This document shows positions 41,908 to 51,202 of a stretch of 64,000 nucleotides of DNA, piece by piece. The notes under the pieces were generated by a model. That model had not been told where the DNA came from. It saw only the letters and a list, made by a program, of their open reading frames with translations, and searched no databases. This DNA comes from JACNKJ01 sp964344565 (lineage in GTDB: Bacteria > Krumholzibacteriota > Krumholzibacteriia > JACNKJ01), in contig CAYFNT010000017.1 in NCBI GenBank assembly GCA_964344565.1, positions 15,729 through 79,728 of the forward strand, written 5' to 3'. Position 1 is the first letter of the stretch. Every line of letters begins with the position of its first letter. A program made the position numbers and the translations under genes.

Positions 41908-43220
41908 CAACTCGCCTTCTGTTTCATCTGACGAAGTTCGGCCTTGCCGCGCCGGAAGAGCTGCACGAGGGGTCGGTAGCTCGGGCAGACGTAGGCGCAG
42001 CTTCCGCACTCGATGCAGTCGAGCACGTGGTAGTCGTCCATGTCGGCGAAGCGACCGCGCTCGGACTGCACGCCGAGCACGCTGGGCACCAGTCCCATGG
42101 GACAGGCATCCACGCAGTTGCCGCACTTGATGCAGGGGCCGGCCAGGAACTCGTCCACCTCGCTCTCGCGCAGGCAGAGGATGCCGCTGGTGCCCTTGAT
42201 GAGCGGCACCTCCAGGCTGTGCTGGCCGGCGCCCATCATGGGTCCGCCGAAGATGATCTTGCCGATGCCCTCGGTCAGGCCACCGCAGAAATCGATGACC
42301 TCCTCGAGGGGCGTGCCCACGCGGAAGAGCAGGTTCGTGGGCCGCGCGATGCCCTCGCCGGTCACCGTGGCCACGCGTTCGATGAGGGGACGCCCCTTCT
42401 CCACCGCTTCGTAGCTGGCCAGGGCCGTGGCCACGTTCTGGACCAGGCATCCCACGTCCATGGGCAGTCCGCCCGGCGGCACCTTGCGGCCGGTGAGGGC
42501 GTAGATGAGGTGCTTCTCCGAACCCTGGGGATACTTGGTCTCCAGGGCCTGGAACTCGAGGTCCAGGTCGGGCGGGCAGGCGGCCTTCATGGCGGCCAGC
42601 GCATCCATCTTGTTGTCCTCGACGCCCACGTAGCCCTTGGTGACACCGAGCACCTTCATGAAGAGCCCCACCCCTTCGAGGATCTCGCGGGGGCGCTCGA
42701 GCATGAGGCGATGGTCGCTGGTCAGATAGGGCTCGCACTCGGCGGCGTTGAGCACGAAGGCGTCGATCTTCTTGTCCTTGGGCGGGCTGAGTTTCACGTG
42801 GGTTGGAAAGGTCGCGCCGCCCATGCCCACCATGCCGGCATGTTGGAGCAGGCCCTTGATGATGTCCGCGTCCATGCTGCGCCAGTCGCCGCGGCGCGCG
42901 ATGTCGTCGGCCCAGGCATCCTCGCCGTCGGCCACGATCTCGATGGCCTCCTGCACGTTTCCGAAGGGATGAGGGAAGGCCTTCACGCTTTTCACCTTGC
43001 CGCTGGTGGGCGCGTGGACCGGTGCGCTGACGAAACCCGTGGATTCCGTGAGGGCCTGTCCGCGCATGACCTCGTCGCCGCGGCCCACGATGGTCTTGCC
43101 CGGCGCGCCGAGGTGCTGGCTCACCGGCACCAGGTAGCGCTCGAGCAGGGGCATGGCCTCGGTGGGCGATTCGGCGGTGATCTTCTGATAGCGCGGGTGG
43201 ATGCCGCCCTTGAATTTCAT
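41907..43220 (-). CDS. rnfC: Rnf complex subunit RnfC
   Basis: Peripheral cytoplasmic subunit that binds NADH and FMN and carries two [4Fe-4S] clusters. The 437-residue protein begins FKGGIHPRYQK. It has the nucleotide/FMN region GMGGATFPTHVKL and NAAECEPYLTSD, a SLBB-like segment, and cluster motifs CIKCGNCVDACP and CIECGSCAYVCP near the C-terminus. It starts nine bases after rnfB ends and overlaps rnfD. Confidence 0.95.
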   Translation of the reverse strand: MKFKGGIHPRYQKITAESPTEAMPLLERYLVPVSQHLGAPGKTIVGRGDEVMRGQALTESTGFVSAPVHAPTSGKVKSVKAFPHPFGNVQEAIEIVADGEDAWADDIARRGDWRSMDADIIKGLLQHAGMVGMGGATFPTHVKLSPPKDKKIDAFVLNAAECEPYLTSDHRLMLERPREILEGVGLFMKVLGVTKGYVGVEDNKMDALAAMKAACPPDLDLEFQALETKYPQGSEKHLIYALTGRKVPPGGLPMDVGCLVQNVATALASYEAVEKGRPLIERVATVTGEGIARPTNLLFRVGTPLEEVIDFCGGLTEGIGKIIFGGPMMGAGQHSLEVPLIKGTSGILCLRESEVDEFLAGPCIKCGNCVDACPMGLVPSVLGVQSERGRFADMDDYHVLDCIECGSCAYVCPSYRPLVQLFRRGKAELRQMKQKAS

Positions 43221-43229
43221 GGCCGCCTC

Positions 43230-44042
43230 CTAGTGCACCGGGTCCGACGGCGATTTCAGGTCCAACACGGCGATGGCTCCCGTGGCGCATTCGTCCACCA
43301 GGGCCGGATCGCTGGGAGGATCCTCGTAGTTCACGTGAGCTAGGAAGTCCTCCACGTAGATGTGCTCCTCGCCGGCCGCCTTTACGCACTTCTTGCAGCC
43401 GATGCAGGCGGCCGAGCAGGCCTTCTTGGCCGCGGCGCCCTTGTCCTTGTTGCTGCAGAGCACATGTACGGCGGCGCTTTCGGGCACCACCTGGATGAGG
43501 TCCTTGGGACAGGCCGCCACGCACTGCCCGCAGGCGGTGCAGCGTTCGGGAAAAACGTGGGCGATGCCTTCGGGTGTCATCTCGATGGCGCCGAAGCTGC
43601 AGGCATCGGCGCAGTCGCCCATGCCGAGGCATCCATAGGTGCAGCTCTTGGGACCGCCGCCCAGCAGGGCCGCGCTGCCGCAGGAGGCCATGCCGTTGTA
43701 GCGGAAGCGGTCGGGTGAGCGCTCACGGGTGCCCTGGCACATGATGAGCGCTACCTTGCGCTCCTTCTGCTCGAAGTCCAGACCCATGACCAGGGCCACC
43801 GAGGCCGCGGTTTCGGCGTCGCAGACCGGGCAGCCGTCGGGCGTGGCCTCGCCGCGCACCACGGCGGCGGCGAAGTCGGTGCAGCCGGCGTATCCGCACC
43901 CGCCGCAGTTGGCGCCGGGCAGGGTGTCGGAGATCTGCTCCTGCCGCGGGTCGACTTCCACGTGGAAGACGCGGGCGGCGATGGCGAGGCCCAGTCCGCT
44001 GACGAGTCCGAGTCCTGCGAGTACGGCTGTGGAGATCAGCAT
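43230..44042 (-). CDS. rnfB: Rnf complex subunit RnfB
   Basis: Ferredoxin-docking subunit with several iron-sulfur clusters. The 270-residue protein has an N-terminal membrane anchor (LISTAVLAGLGLVSGLGLA) and the first cluster motif GANCGGCGYAGC with a later CPVC. It then has a ferredoxin domain (CLGMGDCADAC, CTACGQCVAACP) and an additional CSAACIGCKKC motif. Length and cysteine count agree with RnfB. rnfA lies nine bases upstream. Confidence 0.95.
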   Translation of the reverse strand: MLISTAVLAGLGLVSGLGLAIAARVFHVEVDPRQEQISDTLPGANCGGCGYAGCTDFAAAVVRGEATPDGCPVCDAETAASVALVMGLDFEQKERKVALIMCQGTRERSPDRFRYNGMASCGSAALLGGGPKSCTYGCLGMGDCADACSFGAIEMTPEGIAHVFPERCTACGQCVAACPKDLIQVVPESAAVHVLCSNKDKGAAAKKACSAACIGCKKCVKAAGEEHIYVEDFLAHVNYEDPPSDPALVDECATGAIAVLDLKSPSDPVH

Positions 44043-44051
44043 GGCGCTCCT

Positions 44052-44627
44052 CTACTTGACCAGGCCCGCGAAGCCCATGAAACCGAGGGACAGGATGCCC
44101 GCCGTCACCAGCGCGATGGCCGTGCCCTTGAAGGCGCGGGGCGTGTCGGCCAGGTCGAGGGTTTCGCGGATGCCCGAGAAGAGAAGCAGGCTGAGCGCGA
44201 AGCCCAGGGCGCTGGCCGCGCCGAAGACGGTGGTCTGAATCAGGCCGTGGTCTTTTTGGATGTTCATCACCGCAACACCCAGCACCGCACAATTGGTCGT
44301 GATCAGGGGCAGGAAGATGCCGAGGGCCTGGTAGAGGCCGGGACTCAGTTTCTGCAGGGCCAGCTCCACCAGCTGCACCATCGACGCGATGATGAGGATG
44401 AAGGCGATGGTCTGCAGGAAGGCGAGGTCATAGGGCGCCAGCAGATGGTGGTAGACCAGCCAGCTGACGATGCTGGCCAGGACCATGACGAAGAGCACGG
44501 CGCCGCTCATGCCGACGGCCGTGCTGGTCTTCTTGGACACGCCCAGGAAGGGGCAGATACCCAGGAAGCGGGCCAACACCACGTTGTTGACGAGGACGGC
44601 GCTGATGACGAGAAGGATCAGATCCAT
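44052..44627 (-). CDS. rnfA: Rnf complex subunit RnfA
   Basis: Integral membrane subunit, 191 residues with about six spans, pseudo-symmetric partner of RnfE. It shows NNVVLARFLGICPFLGVS with the cysteine that helps hold the membrane iron-sulfur cluster, and LGIFLPLITTNCAVLGVA with the second. First gene of rnfABCDGE; a GGGGG site stands just before the ATG. No strong promoter was identified in the 44628-44867 gap. Confidence 0.95.
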   Translation of the reverse strand: MDLILLVISAVLVNNVVLARFLGICPFLGVSKKTSTAVGMSGAVLFVMVLASIVSWLVYHHLLAPYDLAFLQTIAFILIIASMVQLVELALQKLSPGLYQALGIFLPLITTNCAVLGVAVMNIQKDHGLIQTTVFGAASALGFALSLLLFSGIRETLDLADTPRAFKGTAIALVTAGILSLGFMGFAGLVK

Positions 44628-44867
44628 CGGGCCCCCTTGTGAATCATTTCACCCGAAGGCAGACAATTAAGCCATGGAACTCCTGTACATCAAGCGCAAA
44701 TGTGAGTGGTGTTTACGGTATTGCGGGCCTCGGCTGGGAGTGCACACGTGTACAGTCCGAGCGCTAGAGGTATGTCCCGCTCCCGTCAGGAAATCAGGCC
44801 TATACGCTTGATTTCTGGAGAGCGTGAGAGTCCACCCGGGTGAACAGCAGAAACGAGCTGACCCCGA
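44628..44867. other. Intergenic region with two family palindromes
   Basis: A 240-base gap upstream of rnfA and downstream of the lipoprotein gene. It contains TGCACACGTGTACA (44741-44754, one mismatched pair), an inverted repeat GAAATCA/TGATTTC near 44797-44817 that may end the lipoprotein transcript, and GTCCACCCGGGTGAAC (44829-44844, imperfect palindrome). The outer two share sequence with 9192 and with 24973/26409 respectively. No gene is evident. Confidence 0.5.
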
Positions 44868-45539
44868 CTAGGGAAACTCCCAGCCGTCCCCCTCCAGACG
44901 CGTGGTCCACCAGCCCAGGCCGTCCGGCTCGAAGAAGATCTCGAACTCGGTCCCGCCCGCGATCACCCACATCCCGCCTTCCAGGTAGACGGAGCCGCCG
45001 CCGGTGTCCTCGGCCATCAACCAGGTCTCGATGACTTCGACCTCGGGGCCCGAGCTCCAGACGAAGTCGTACTGGGCGTCGATGTAGTAGGCGTTGGTTC
45101 CCATCCTCGTGACGCTCCCACCGCCGCTTCCCTCGAGATAGGGGCTGTCGATGGAACTGGTCTGGTACTCCACCTCGTTCCAATCGGTGAGCAGCCCTCG
45201 GATCAAGCCCAGGAAGGTTCCCCCGCCGTTCAGCGTGGTCTCGCGGATGCCGTCGCCGTCCAGGTCCAGGCTTGCGCTGCCGGAAACGGTGGGGAATGTG
45301 GATTCGATCTCCACGCCATCGACCTCTTCGCCGGCCAGGGCGCGAAGCAGTCCCAGGTGCCCCTGCAGTATGCCCGTCGTCCAGGTCGCGGCGTTGTCCT
45401 CGAAGAAAGCCTGAACGTCTTCCGGAGTGACTTCCGTCGTGCCGCCTGGCCCTCCGTCACCACCCCCACCGCAGGACAACAGGACCGGTATCGTCAAAAG
45501 AATCGCTATGCTCAATAACATGCCGAATCTGCTGATCAT
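44868..45539 (-). CDS. Lipoprotein of unknown function
   Basis: A 223-residue predicted lipoprotein. MISRFGMLLSIAILLTIPVLLSC places the lipid-modified cysteine at 23, followed by a Gly-rich linker (GGGGDGGPGG). The mature domain has a LDLDGDGIRETTLNGGGTF segment resembling an Asp-rich calcium loop, and beta-rich sequence to the end. No family is recognised. The start follows GGAGG at six-base spacing. Confidence 0.65.
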   Translation of the reverse strand: MISRFGMLLSIAILLTIPVLLSCGGGGDGGPGGTTEVTPEDVQAFFEDNAATWTTGILQGHLGLLRALAGEEVDGVEIESTFPTVSGSASLDLDGDGIRETTLNGGGTFLGLIRGLLTDWNEVEYQTSSIDSPYLEGSGGGSVTRMGTNAYYIDAQYDFVWSSGPEVEVIETWLMAEDTGGGSVYLEGGMWVIAGGTEFEIFFEPDGLGWWTTRLEGDGWEFP

Positions 45540-45676
45540 GACATCCTCCTTGTCGCGGAAAAGGATTGTCCACGATTGTGACCGTGGATCCCGAAGCTGT
45601 CAAACGCGACGGGATCACGAAAGAGGACAAGCTTTGCCGAAATCGCCGGCGGGACGGACTCGCCTTGGGAAACGAC

Positions 45677-46762
45677 TCAATCGCAGGGGATAGCCGCCCA
45701 ATCGTCCAGGATCGGGGATACGGAATCGATGAGGAGATATCCTTCGACGTAGGTTCCCAGTACGCCCTCGCGCGCGAGGATTCCGAAGTAGCCCTGCTCG
45801 TAGTCGACGAAGGGGTAGGCGCCATAGGCTCCGGGGCTGGAGATCCGGGTCGGTTCGGGGCAATCGAACAGCTCGCTGTGACACTCGATCCAGCAGCCGA
45901 ATCCGTAGTGCCAGTCCTCGCCGATCCCCTCCCAGGCGGGCGAGTAGGCGATGCTGGCATCGGCGATCCGGTCGCTGAGCATGAGGGCGAGCAGTTCAGG
46001 CGCGAGAAGGCTTTCCTCCTGGATGGCCTCGAGGAATTCCAGGTAGTCCGATCCGATCCAATGCATGCCGCCGGCAAGCCGGGGATTGCTCTCCGAGGGA
46101 AGATCATAGGCCGAGTTCGGAAAGAGCCCGGTGGCATCTTGGAAATGCTCGAAGACCTCACTCCACGAATCCACGCCGAGTGCTTCGATGGCCATGAGAC
46201 CCGCCACCTGCATGTGCGAAGATCCGTAGTGGAACTCCGATCCCGGCGTCTGGGACAGCTCGAGGTTTCGATCCAGAATGGTCTCGACACAATCCTCGTA
46301 GTCGGAGTTCGGAAGGCTGATGCAGATAGGATCCTCCACCAAGCCCGAAGTGAAACTCAGCAGCTGCGACAGCAGGATCTCCGAGGTCCACCCGCTCTCC
46401 GGCCAGAAATCGATGTGGTCCTGGGGATGATCGTCCAGCGCGATGAGGCCCTCGTCGACGAGCAGCAAGATCACCGCCGCTGTCACCCACTTCGAGGTGG
46501 AGGCCGACCGGTAGCTCGTTTCCGCCGACGATTCGCCGACACTGTGCTCGAAGACTCTTCCGCCCGAGGTCTTAAGTAGAAGCGTGAAGTCGGCGTCGGC
46601 CGGATAGGCGTCCAGGTGCGCGCGAATGGAGGCCTCGAGCTCGGCAAGCTCGCCCTGGCATTCCGTTCCGGAGTCCCCGTTGCTGGCGCTTGGGTCGCAT
46701 GCCGGAATGGCCAACATGCAAACAAGCAGCAGAATCGGGATTTTGCCTGAGCGAAGTACCAT
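45677..46762 (-). CDS. Lipoprotein serine hydrolase (beta-lactamase/class C-like fold)
   Basis: A 361-residue lipoprotein (lipobox LAIPAC, C22) with a serine beta-lactamase/DD-peptidase-like fold. The catalytic SxxK is STSK (S88, K91), with ASTSKWVTAAVILLLVDEG typical of the family. YGSS near residue 180 is the likely YxS motif. A third KTG-like motif is replaced by SSPGAYG. Members include esterases, peptidases and lactamases, so activity is not assigned; resistance should not be inferred. The ATG at 46762 is preferred to the TTG just before it. Confidence 0.8.
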   Translation of the reverse strand: MVLRSGKIPILLLVCMLAIPACDPSASNGDSGTECQGELAELEASIRAHLDAYPADADFTLLLKTSGGRVFEHSVGESSAETSYRSASTSKWVTAAVILLLVDEGLIALDDHPQDHIDFWPESGWTSEILLSQLLSFTSGLVEDPICISLPNSDYEDCVETILDRNLELSQTPGSEFHYGSSHMQVAGLMAIEALGVDSWSEVFEHFQDATGLFPNSAYDLPSESNPRLAGGMHWIGSDYLEFLEAIQEESLLAPELLALMLSDRIADASIAYSPAWEGIGEDWHYGFGCWIECHSELFDCPEPTRISSPGAYGAYPFVDYEQGYFGILAREGVLGTYVEGYLLIDSVSPILDDWAAIPCD

Positions 46763-46801
46763 CAACGACCTTTACGCAAGAAGCTGAATTCGGAAAGGAA
46801 T

Positions 46802-47797
46802 CTATCCACGCCAGTCCTTCTCCGGCTCTGGGCGGTTGCCGAGAATCTCGTCGATGCGCTCGAGCACTTCCGGCGTGAGACGCTCGGCCACCTCGAGGGA
46901 CTTCATGTTCTCCTCGATCTGCTCGGGACTGGACGCGCCGGTGATCACCGTGCTCACGTCGGGATTGCTCACGCACCAGGCGATGGCCAGCTGTGCCAGG
47001 CTGCAGCCGAGTTCGTCCGCCACGGGGCGAAGTTCTTCGGTCTTCGCGATCCGAGCCTGACCCTTTTCGCTCTCGAAGCTGTCGCGCAGCCATTCGTAGC
47101 CCGGCAAGGTGATCCGGCTGCTCTCCGGTACACCGTCCGCGTACTTGCCGGTGAGGATGCCGCTGGCCAAGGGGCTCCAGATCGTCGTGCCCAGGCCGAT
47201 CTCCTCGTAAAGGTTCGCGAACTCCTTCTCCACCTTCTCCCGCTTGAACATGTTGTACTCGGGCTGTTCCATGGTGGGCGGCACCAGGCGCTCGTGGCGA
47301 GCGATGCGGTAGGCCTCGCGGATCTGCTCGGCCGACCACTCGCTGGTGCCCCAGTAGAAGGCCTTGCCCGTGTCCACCAGGTAGCTCATGGCGCGCACGG
47401 TTTCCTCGATGGGCGTGGTGATGTCCGGGCGATGGGCGAAGACGAGGTCCACGTAGTCCAGCTGGAGGCGGGCCAGGGCGCCGTCCATGCCCTCGAGCAG
47501 ATGCTTGCGTGAAAGACCGCGATCGTTGGGGCCCTGTCCGCCCCAGAAGATCTTGGTGGAAATCACAAGATCGCTGCGTTTCCAGCCTGACTTCTTCAAC
47601 ACGCGACCCATGATCACTTCGCTCTCGCCGCCGGCGTAGACCTCGGCGTTGTCGAAGAAGTTCACGCCGGCGTCGAGGGCCGCCTTCATGCAGTCGTGGG
47701 CGAGCGTGTCGTCCAGCTGCGGGCCGAATGTGACCCAGGAGCCGAAGGAGAGGGCGCTGACGCGAAGGCCCGAGCTGCCGAGATGGCGATATTCCAT
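46802..47797 (-). CDS. Aldo/keto reductase
   Basis: NADPH-dependent reductase of 331 residues, close to the YghZ/voltage-gated potassium channel beta-subunit-like branch. It shows MEYRHLGSSGLRVSALSFG, the catalytic DNAEVYAGGESE (Asp and Tyr), KIFWGGQG with the lysine, and VFAHRPD with the histidine. The C-terminal cofactor loop is STVITGASSPEQIEEN. The ATG at 47797 is six bases after GGAG; the in-frame TTG two codons upstream overlaps that site. The substrate is unknown. Confidence 0.9.
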   Translation of the reverse strand: MEYRHLGSSGLRVSALSFGSWVTFGPQLDDTLAHDCMKAALDAGVNFFDNAEVYAGGESEVIMGRVLKKSGWKRSDLVISTKIFWGGQGPNDRGLSRKHLLEGMDGALARLQLDYVDLVFAHRPDITTPIEETVRAMSYLVDTGKAFYWGTSEWSAEQIREAYRIARHERLVPPTMEQPEYNMFKREKVEKEFANLYEEIGLGTTIWSPLASGILTGKYADGVPESSRITLPGYEWLRDSFESEKGQARIAKTEELRPVADELGCSLAQLAIAWCVSNPDVSTVITGASSPEQIEENMKSLEVAERLTPEVLERIDEILGNRPEPEKDWRG

Positions 47798-47817
47798 GAT
47801 CAACTCCTGGCTGTTGG

Positions 47818-48714
47818 CTAGTCCTTGATTTCGACGGTGTCCCCCGTCTCGAAGCCGCTCCCCGAAACCGCTTCGACGGTCGTGATTCCGTCCTCCACCT
47901 CGGTGGCCTTGACCACGCCCACGGTCTCGTAGATGACCTTCAGGACCTTCCCGGTGGTCGGATGCTTCACTTCCTTGGTCTTCCGCTTCACCTCGAACTT
48001 CATCCCGCTCTTGATGCCGAGTTCCGTGCCTCCGTCGATGAAGAGAAACTCATCGGCGGTGATGAGAATGCCCTGCCATGGCAGCGCGGCAACCTGCTCA
48101 TCGAGCTTCTCGACGATGGCGTCGATGACCTTGCGTGTCGCCTTGCCCACCACGTGATCGTCGAAGGCGTCGCGATCTCCGAAGCTGAACTCACGGGTGC
48201 CCAGGCTCAGGGACTTGGAGGACTCGCTCTTGTCCACCGAATCGGCCCAGAGCACTTCGGAACTGCCGATGTGGATCAGGCGCAGATCCACCGCCACCCG
48301 ACCCGAGTAGTTGCCCACGCCGGCCTTGACGCCGAATTTCTTGAGGGTGCCGCCGGTGTCGCTCTTCTTGTAGCCGAACTCGGTGATGGTGGCCTTCACC
48401 AGGATGTCCCCGATTTCCAGCTTCTGCTGGGCACTCGCGCTGGGGTTCGCGAGATCGCTCATGCTCATGTTCTTCTCGCGAAGCAGTTCGTCGAGAGCCG
48501 CCCGTTCGAAGACGCGGAACTTGCCGCTCTTGACCAGTTCGGTGATGAGCATGTCGGCCATGCCGCTTCCGGGACTGGGCCCGTGGTACCAGCCGTGGCT
48601 GGCCTTGTTCTCGAACTCTCCCACGATCACGCGAAATTTGATGCCCGGCGCGTCGCCGGCGAATGCGGGTAGTGTGAAAAGCGATACCAGAATGAAAGCG
48701 AGCAGTTTCCTCAT
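47818..48714 (-). CDS. CsgG-like secreted/outer-membrane protein
   Basis: A 298-residue exported protein with signal peptide MRKLLAFILVSLFTLPAFA. The region KFRVIVGEFENKA, GMADMLITELVKSGKFRVFERAALDELLREK and VKATITEFGYKK matches the CsgG/curli-assembly family fold. The C-terminal part (GTELGIKSGMKFEVKRK) looks like an added FlgT-C-like beta domain. No curli genes are near, so a curli role is not implied. Two ATG codons (48720, 48714) follow AGGAGG; the second has better spacing. It ends 20 bases before the aldo/keto reductase gene. Confidence 0.8.
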   Translation of the reverse strand: MRKLLAFILVSLFTLPAFAGDAPGIKFRVIVGEFENKASHGWYHGPSPGSGMADMLITELVKSGKFRVFERAALDELLREKNMSMSDLANPSASAQQKLEIGDILVKATITEFGYKKSDTGGTLKKFGVKAGVGNYSGRVAVDLRLIHIGSSEVLWADSVDKSESSKSLSLGTREFSFGDRDAFDDHVVGKATRKVIDAIVEKLDEQVAALPWQGILITADEFLFIDGGTELGIKSGMKFEVKRKTKEVKHPTTGKVLKVIYETVGVVKATEVEDGITTVEAVSGSGFETGDTVEIKD

Positions 48715-48807
48715 CACCATGGACCTCCTCGATCTATGAAAGTGGAATCGGATCAAGTCTATCAGACGTGCTTCAGGAATCAAGTCGACAGGAGGGATAT
48801 CCCGCGA

Positions 48808-49299
48808 CTAAGCGCCGGAGTCCCGCACCGCCGCGTCCACGAAGGATCTCAACTCGTACATCTGTTCGCTGCTGAGACCCTGCCCAATGAATGCCGCGCC
48901 GTAGATGAAGGCGATGAGCGCGATGGAAACGGGCGCTGCCCAGACGGCCCATGGCGATCCGCCGAGTGTGAGTTGCGCGAGCCCGTAGACCAGGCCGATG
49001 AGACCTAGCATTCCGAGAATGAAGAATAGCGCCATGAACCCGGTCCAGACATTCGGGCGCGGAGAGAAGCGCCCGTGCAGAATCGTCTCGCCATCCTCCT
49101 CGATGAGTTGAAGATTGAGATGGGGCGAGAGCAGCGTACAGCGCTCCTCGGGAAAACGGATGAAGGCGCTGGGGGCCTTCACCTGGCCGATCAAGTCGAT
49201 GTCGGGATCGGCCAGTCCACGGGAAAGGAGAGCGAACACGGAAAGCCCATCCCCCACCAGGGGGATATCGAATACGGGTCGCATGCGGGGGCGGGTCAT
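48808..49299 (-). CDS. Membrane protein with two C-terminal spans
   Basis: A 163-residue protein of unknown function. Residues 1-80 are soluble (PSAFIRFPEERCTLLSPHLN), and two hydrophobic spans follow at about 84-107 (VWTGFMALFFILGMLGLIGL) and 115-138. A short C-terminal tail ends VDAAVRDSGA. The start at 49299 is chosen because an upstream open frame crosses the divergent 49402 gene. No family is recognised. Confidence 0.6.
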   Translation of the reverse strand: MTRPRMRPVFDIPLVGDGLSVFALLSRGLADPDIDLIGQVKAPSAFIRFPEERCTLLSPHLNLQLIEEDGETILHGRFSPRPNVWTGFMALFFILGMLGLIGLVYGLAQLTLGGSPWAVWAAPVSIALIAFIYGAAFIGQGLSSEQMYELRSFVDAAVRDSGA

Positions 49300-49401
49300 G
49301 GGGCGATTATCCTGGACACTGCTCCCCCGTGCAAGCATCCATGCGCCCTGGTTCCGGACCATCGACTCTGATATAATCGGCCCAATACCCAGGGAGGCGC
49401 T

Positions 49402-51171
49402 ATGAATGCGAACGGCAAATGGATGACCTACTGGATACTCATTGCGACCTTGCTCGCAACATGCCCCGCGACCGCAGAGATCTGCGTGGATAGCAGACTG
49501 CCGGATCCGGGTAGAGCTCTGGATACGAGGCCCGGTGAGCTTCCGTTGACGGGCACGGATCTGGGCCTTCGCGAGGGTTGGCCCGTCGATCTGAGTTGCC
49601 CGGGGGCAGGGCTCCCCTACACGCCGACGATCATCGATTCCGACGGCGACGGATCCGCGGAGATCTTCCTCACAGGCCTTCACACTTTCGCGCTGGACGG
49701 CTTCGGCAACTTCCTGCCCGGCTGGCCCACCAGCGAGCAGGCCTATCTGGGGTATGGAACCAACGGAAGCATGCCAGGTCCTTCGGTGGCGGACGTCGAT
49801 CTGGATGGAGACATGGAGGTGATGTGGAGCACCCGCGACTGGTGGGCGGGCAGCGCGGCCATTTGGTGTTTCAATGGTCGCGAGTTGAACGGCGCAAACA
49901 TGCAGGGCTATCCCCTCTTCGCACCCGACGACTACTCCAACGCCCTGGATAGCCCTTTCGTCCTGGCCGATACCGACGGCGACCTGGACCTTGAGGCCTG
50001 GTGCGCTCACACCTACGGCAACACCGGCATCTACTATCGCATATCAGTTCTGGATCACCTGGGTAACATCTTGAACACGACCGATCTGAATCCGGCCGAA
50101 AACATCGAGAATCTGTACTACGGAGATCTCGACGGCGACGGCTCCCGCGAGATCTTCTCGGTCACCTGGCTCTCGCCCAACTACCGCCTCTACGCCTTCC
50201 ATGGAGATGGAAGCGTGCAATCGGGATATCCTATCACCCTCTATACTTTGCCGAGCGGCTATCTCGCTCTCGGCCCTCCCGTCCCCTACGACCATGACGG
50301 CGACGGAGACCTCGAGATCCTCATCGGGTATAACCTCTCCGGCGGAAACGCCACGGCCAACTGTCTGCATCACGACGGTTCAACCGTGGAGGGCTTTCCC
50401 TTTCCGATTTCGAGCAACAGCCAGATCCTCTACCTGGGGCTCGGCGACATCGACGGGGATGAAGAAACCGAGATCCTGGCCATGGTCAACTATCTTTCGG
50501 GAAACTATCTCATCCAGGTACACGAACCGGACGGAACCATCCTGTGGAACTATCCGCTCATGAACTGGCCGAAGAGCTATCCCACGGTGGCCGATCTGGA
50601 TAGCGATCAGGTGCAGGACATCAGCTTCGTGACCGACGGTGGGATGGCCTATGCCCTGCACGGCCCCACCGGCACTCTCATGGCGGACTTCCCCAAAAGC
50701 ATGGCCGCTCCCTCGGTATCGGGTACCGCAGTGGGTGACATCGATGGTGACGGCTACTACGAAATGGTGGCAGCGACCTGGGACGGATGGGTCTACGCCT
50801 GGGACCTCAACGCGGATGCGGGCAGCTCTAGGGCCGATTGGCCCATGCGCGGCATCAACCCGCTCAACTGGGGCGTCTTCGGAGAGGAGTGGATTCCCAG
50901 CTCCGCCGAGGAATGGCAGATCGAGGATCCCGCACTCCGCCTCGCTCTGAATCCAGCGAAGGGCCGCGTCGAATTCCTCCTCGATGCCTATGCCGGTTCC
51001 ATATGGCTGGACATCTACGATGTGGGTGGCCGGAAGCTCGAGAGCATCCTCATGAATGGGAGCGACAGACTCGTCTGGTCACCGGGCACCCATCACGGTT
51101 CTGGAGTCTACCTGGCCAGGCTGAGGGGACAATCATCGAGCAGGGCCGTCAAGTTCCTCTACCTACGTTGA
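49402..51171 (+). CDS. Secreted FG-GAP/VCBS repeat protein with type IX-like C-terminal domain
   Basis: A 589-residue exported protein with a signal peptide ending near ATCPATA, behind GGGAGG. It is built of beta-propeller FG-GAP/VCBS-type repeats with calcium loops such as DSDGDGSAEIFL, DVDLDGDMEVMW, DTDGDLDLEAW, DLDGDGSREIFS, DHDGDGDLEILIG, DIDGDEETEIL and DIDGDGYYEMV. Residues about 512-589 (IWLDIYDVGGRKLESI, HGSGVYLARLRG) form a C-terminal sorting-type domain like that of the 10158 and 51252 proteins. Likely a surface-attached or secreted adhesin-like scaffold; no enzymatic site is seen. Confidence 0.82.
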   Translation: MNANGKWMTYWILIATLLATCPATAEICVDSRLPDPGRALDTRPGELPLTGTDLGLREGWPVDLSCPGAGLPYTPTIIDSDGDGSAEIFLTGLHTFALDGFGNFLPGWPTSEQAYLGYGTNGSMPGPSVADVDLDGDMEVMWSTRDWWAGSAAIWCFNGRELNGANMQGYPLFAPDDYSNALDSPFVLADTDGDLDLEAWCAHTYGNTGIYYRISVLDHLGNILNTTDLNPAENIENLYYGDLDGDGSREIFSVTWLSPNYRLYAFHGDGSVQSGYPITLYTLPSGYLALGPPVPYDHDGDGDLEILIGYNLSGGNATANCLHHDGSTVEGFPFPISSNSQILYLGLGDIDGDEETEILAMVNYLSGNYLIQVHEPDGTILWNYPLMNWPKSYPTVADLDSDQVQDISFVTDGGMAYALHGPTGTLMADFPKSMAAPSVSGTAVGDIDGDGYYEMVAATWDGWVYAWDLNADAGSSRADWPMRGINPLNWGVFGEEWIPSSAEEWQIEDPALRLALNPAKGRVEFLLDAYAGSIWLDIYDVGGRKLESILMNGSDRLVWSPGTHHGSGVYLARLRGQSSSRAVKFLYLR

Positions 51172-51202
51172 TCCGGATCGAGAAGACGCGTTAACGTCAA
51201 CG

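Noticed and set aside
45677..46762. Antibiotic-resistance beta-lactamase
   Set aside because: Only the fold and SxxK/YxS motifs are seen; the third motif is atypical, and related lipoproteins are often esterases or peptidases.
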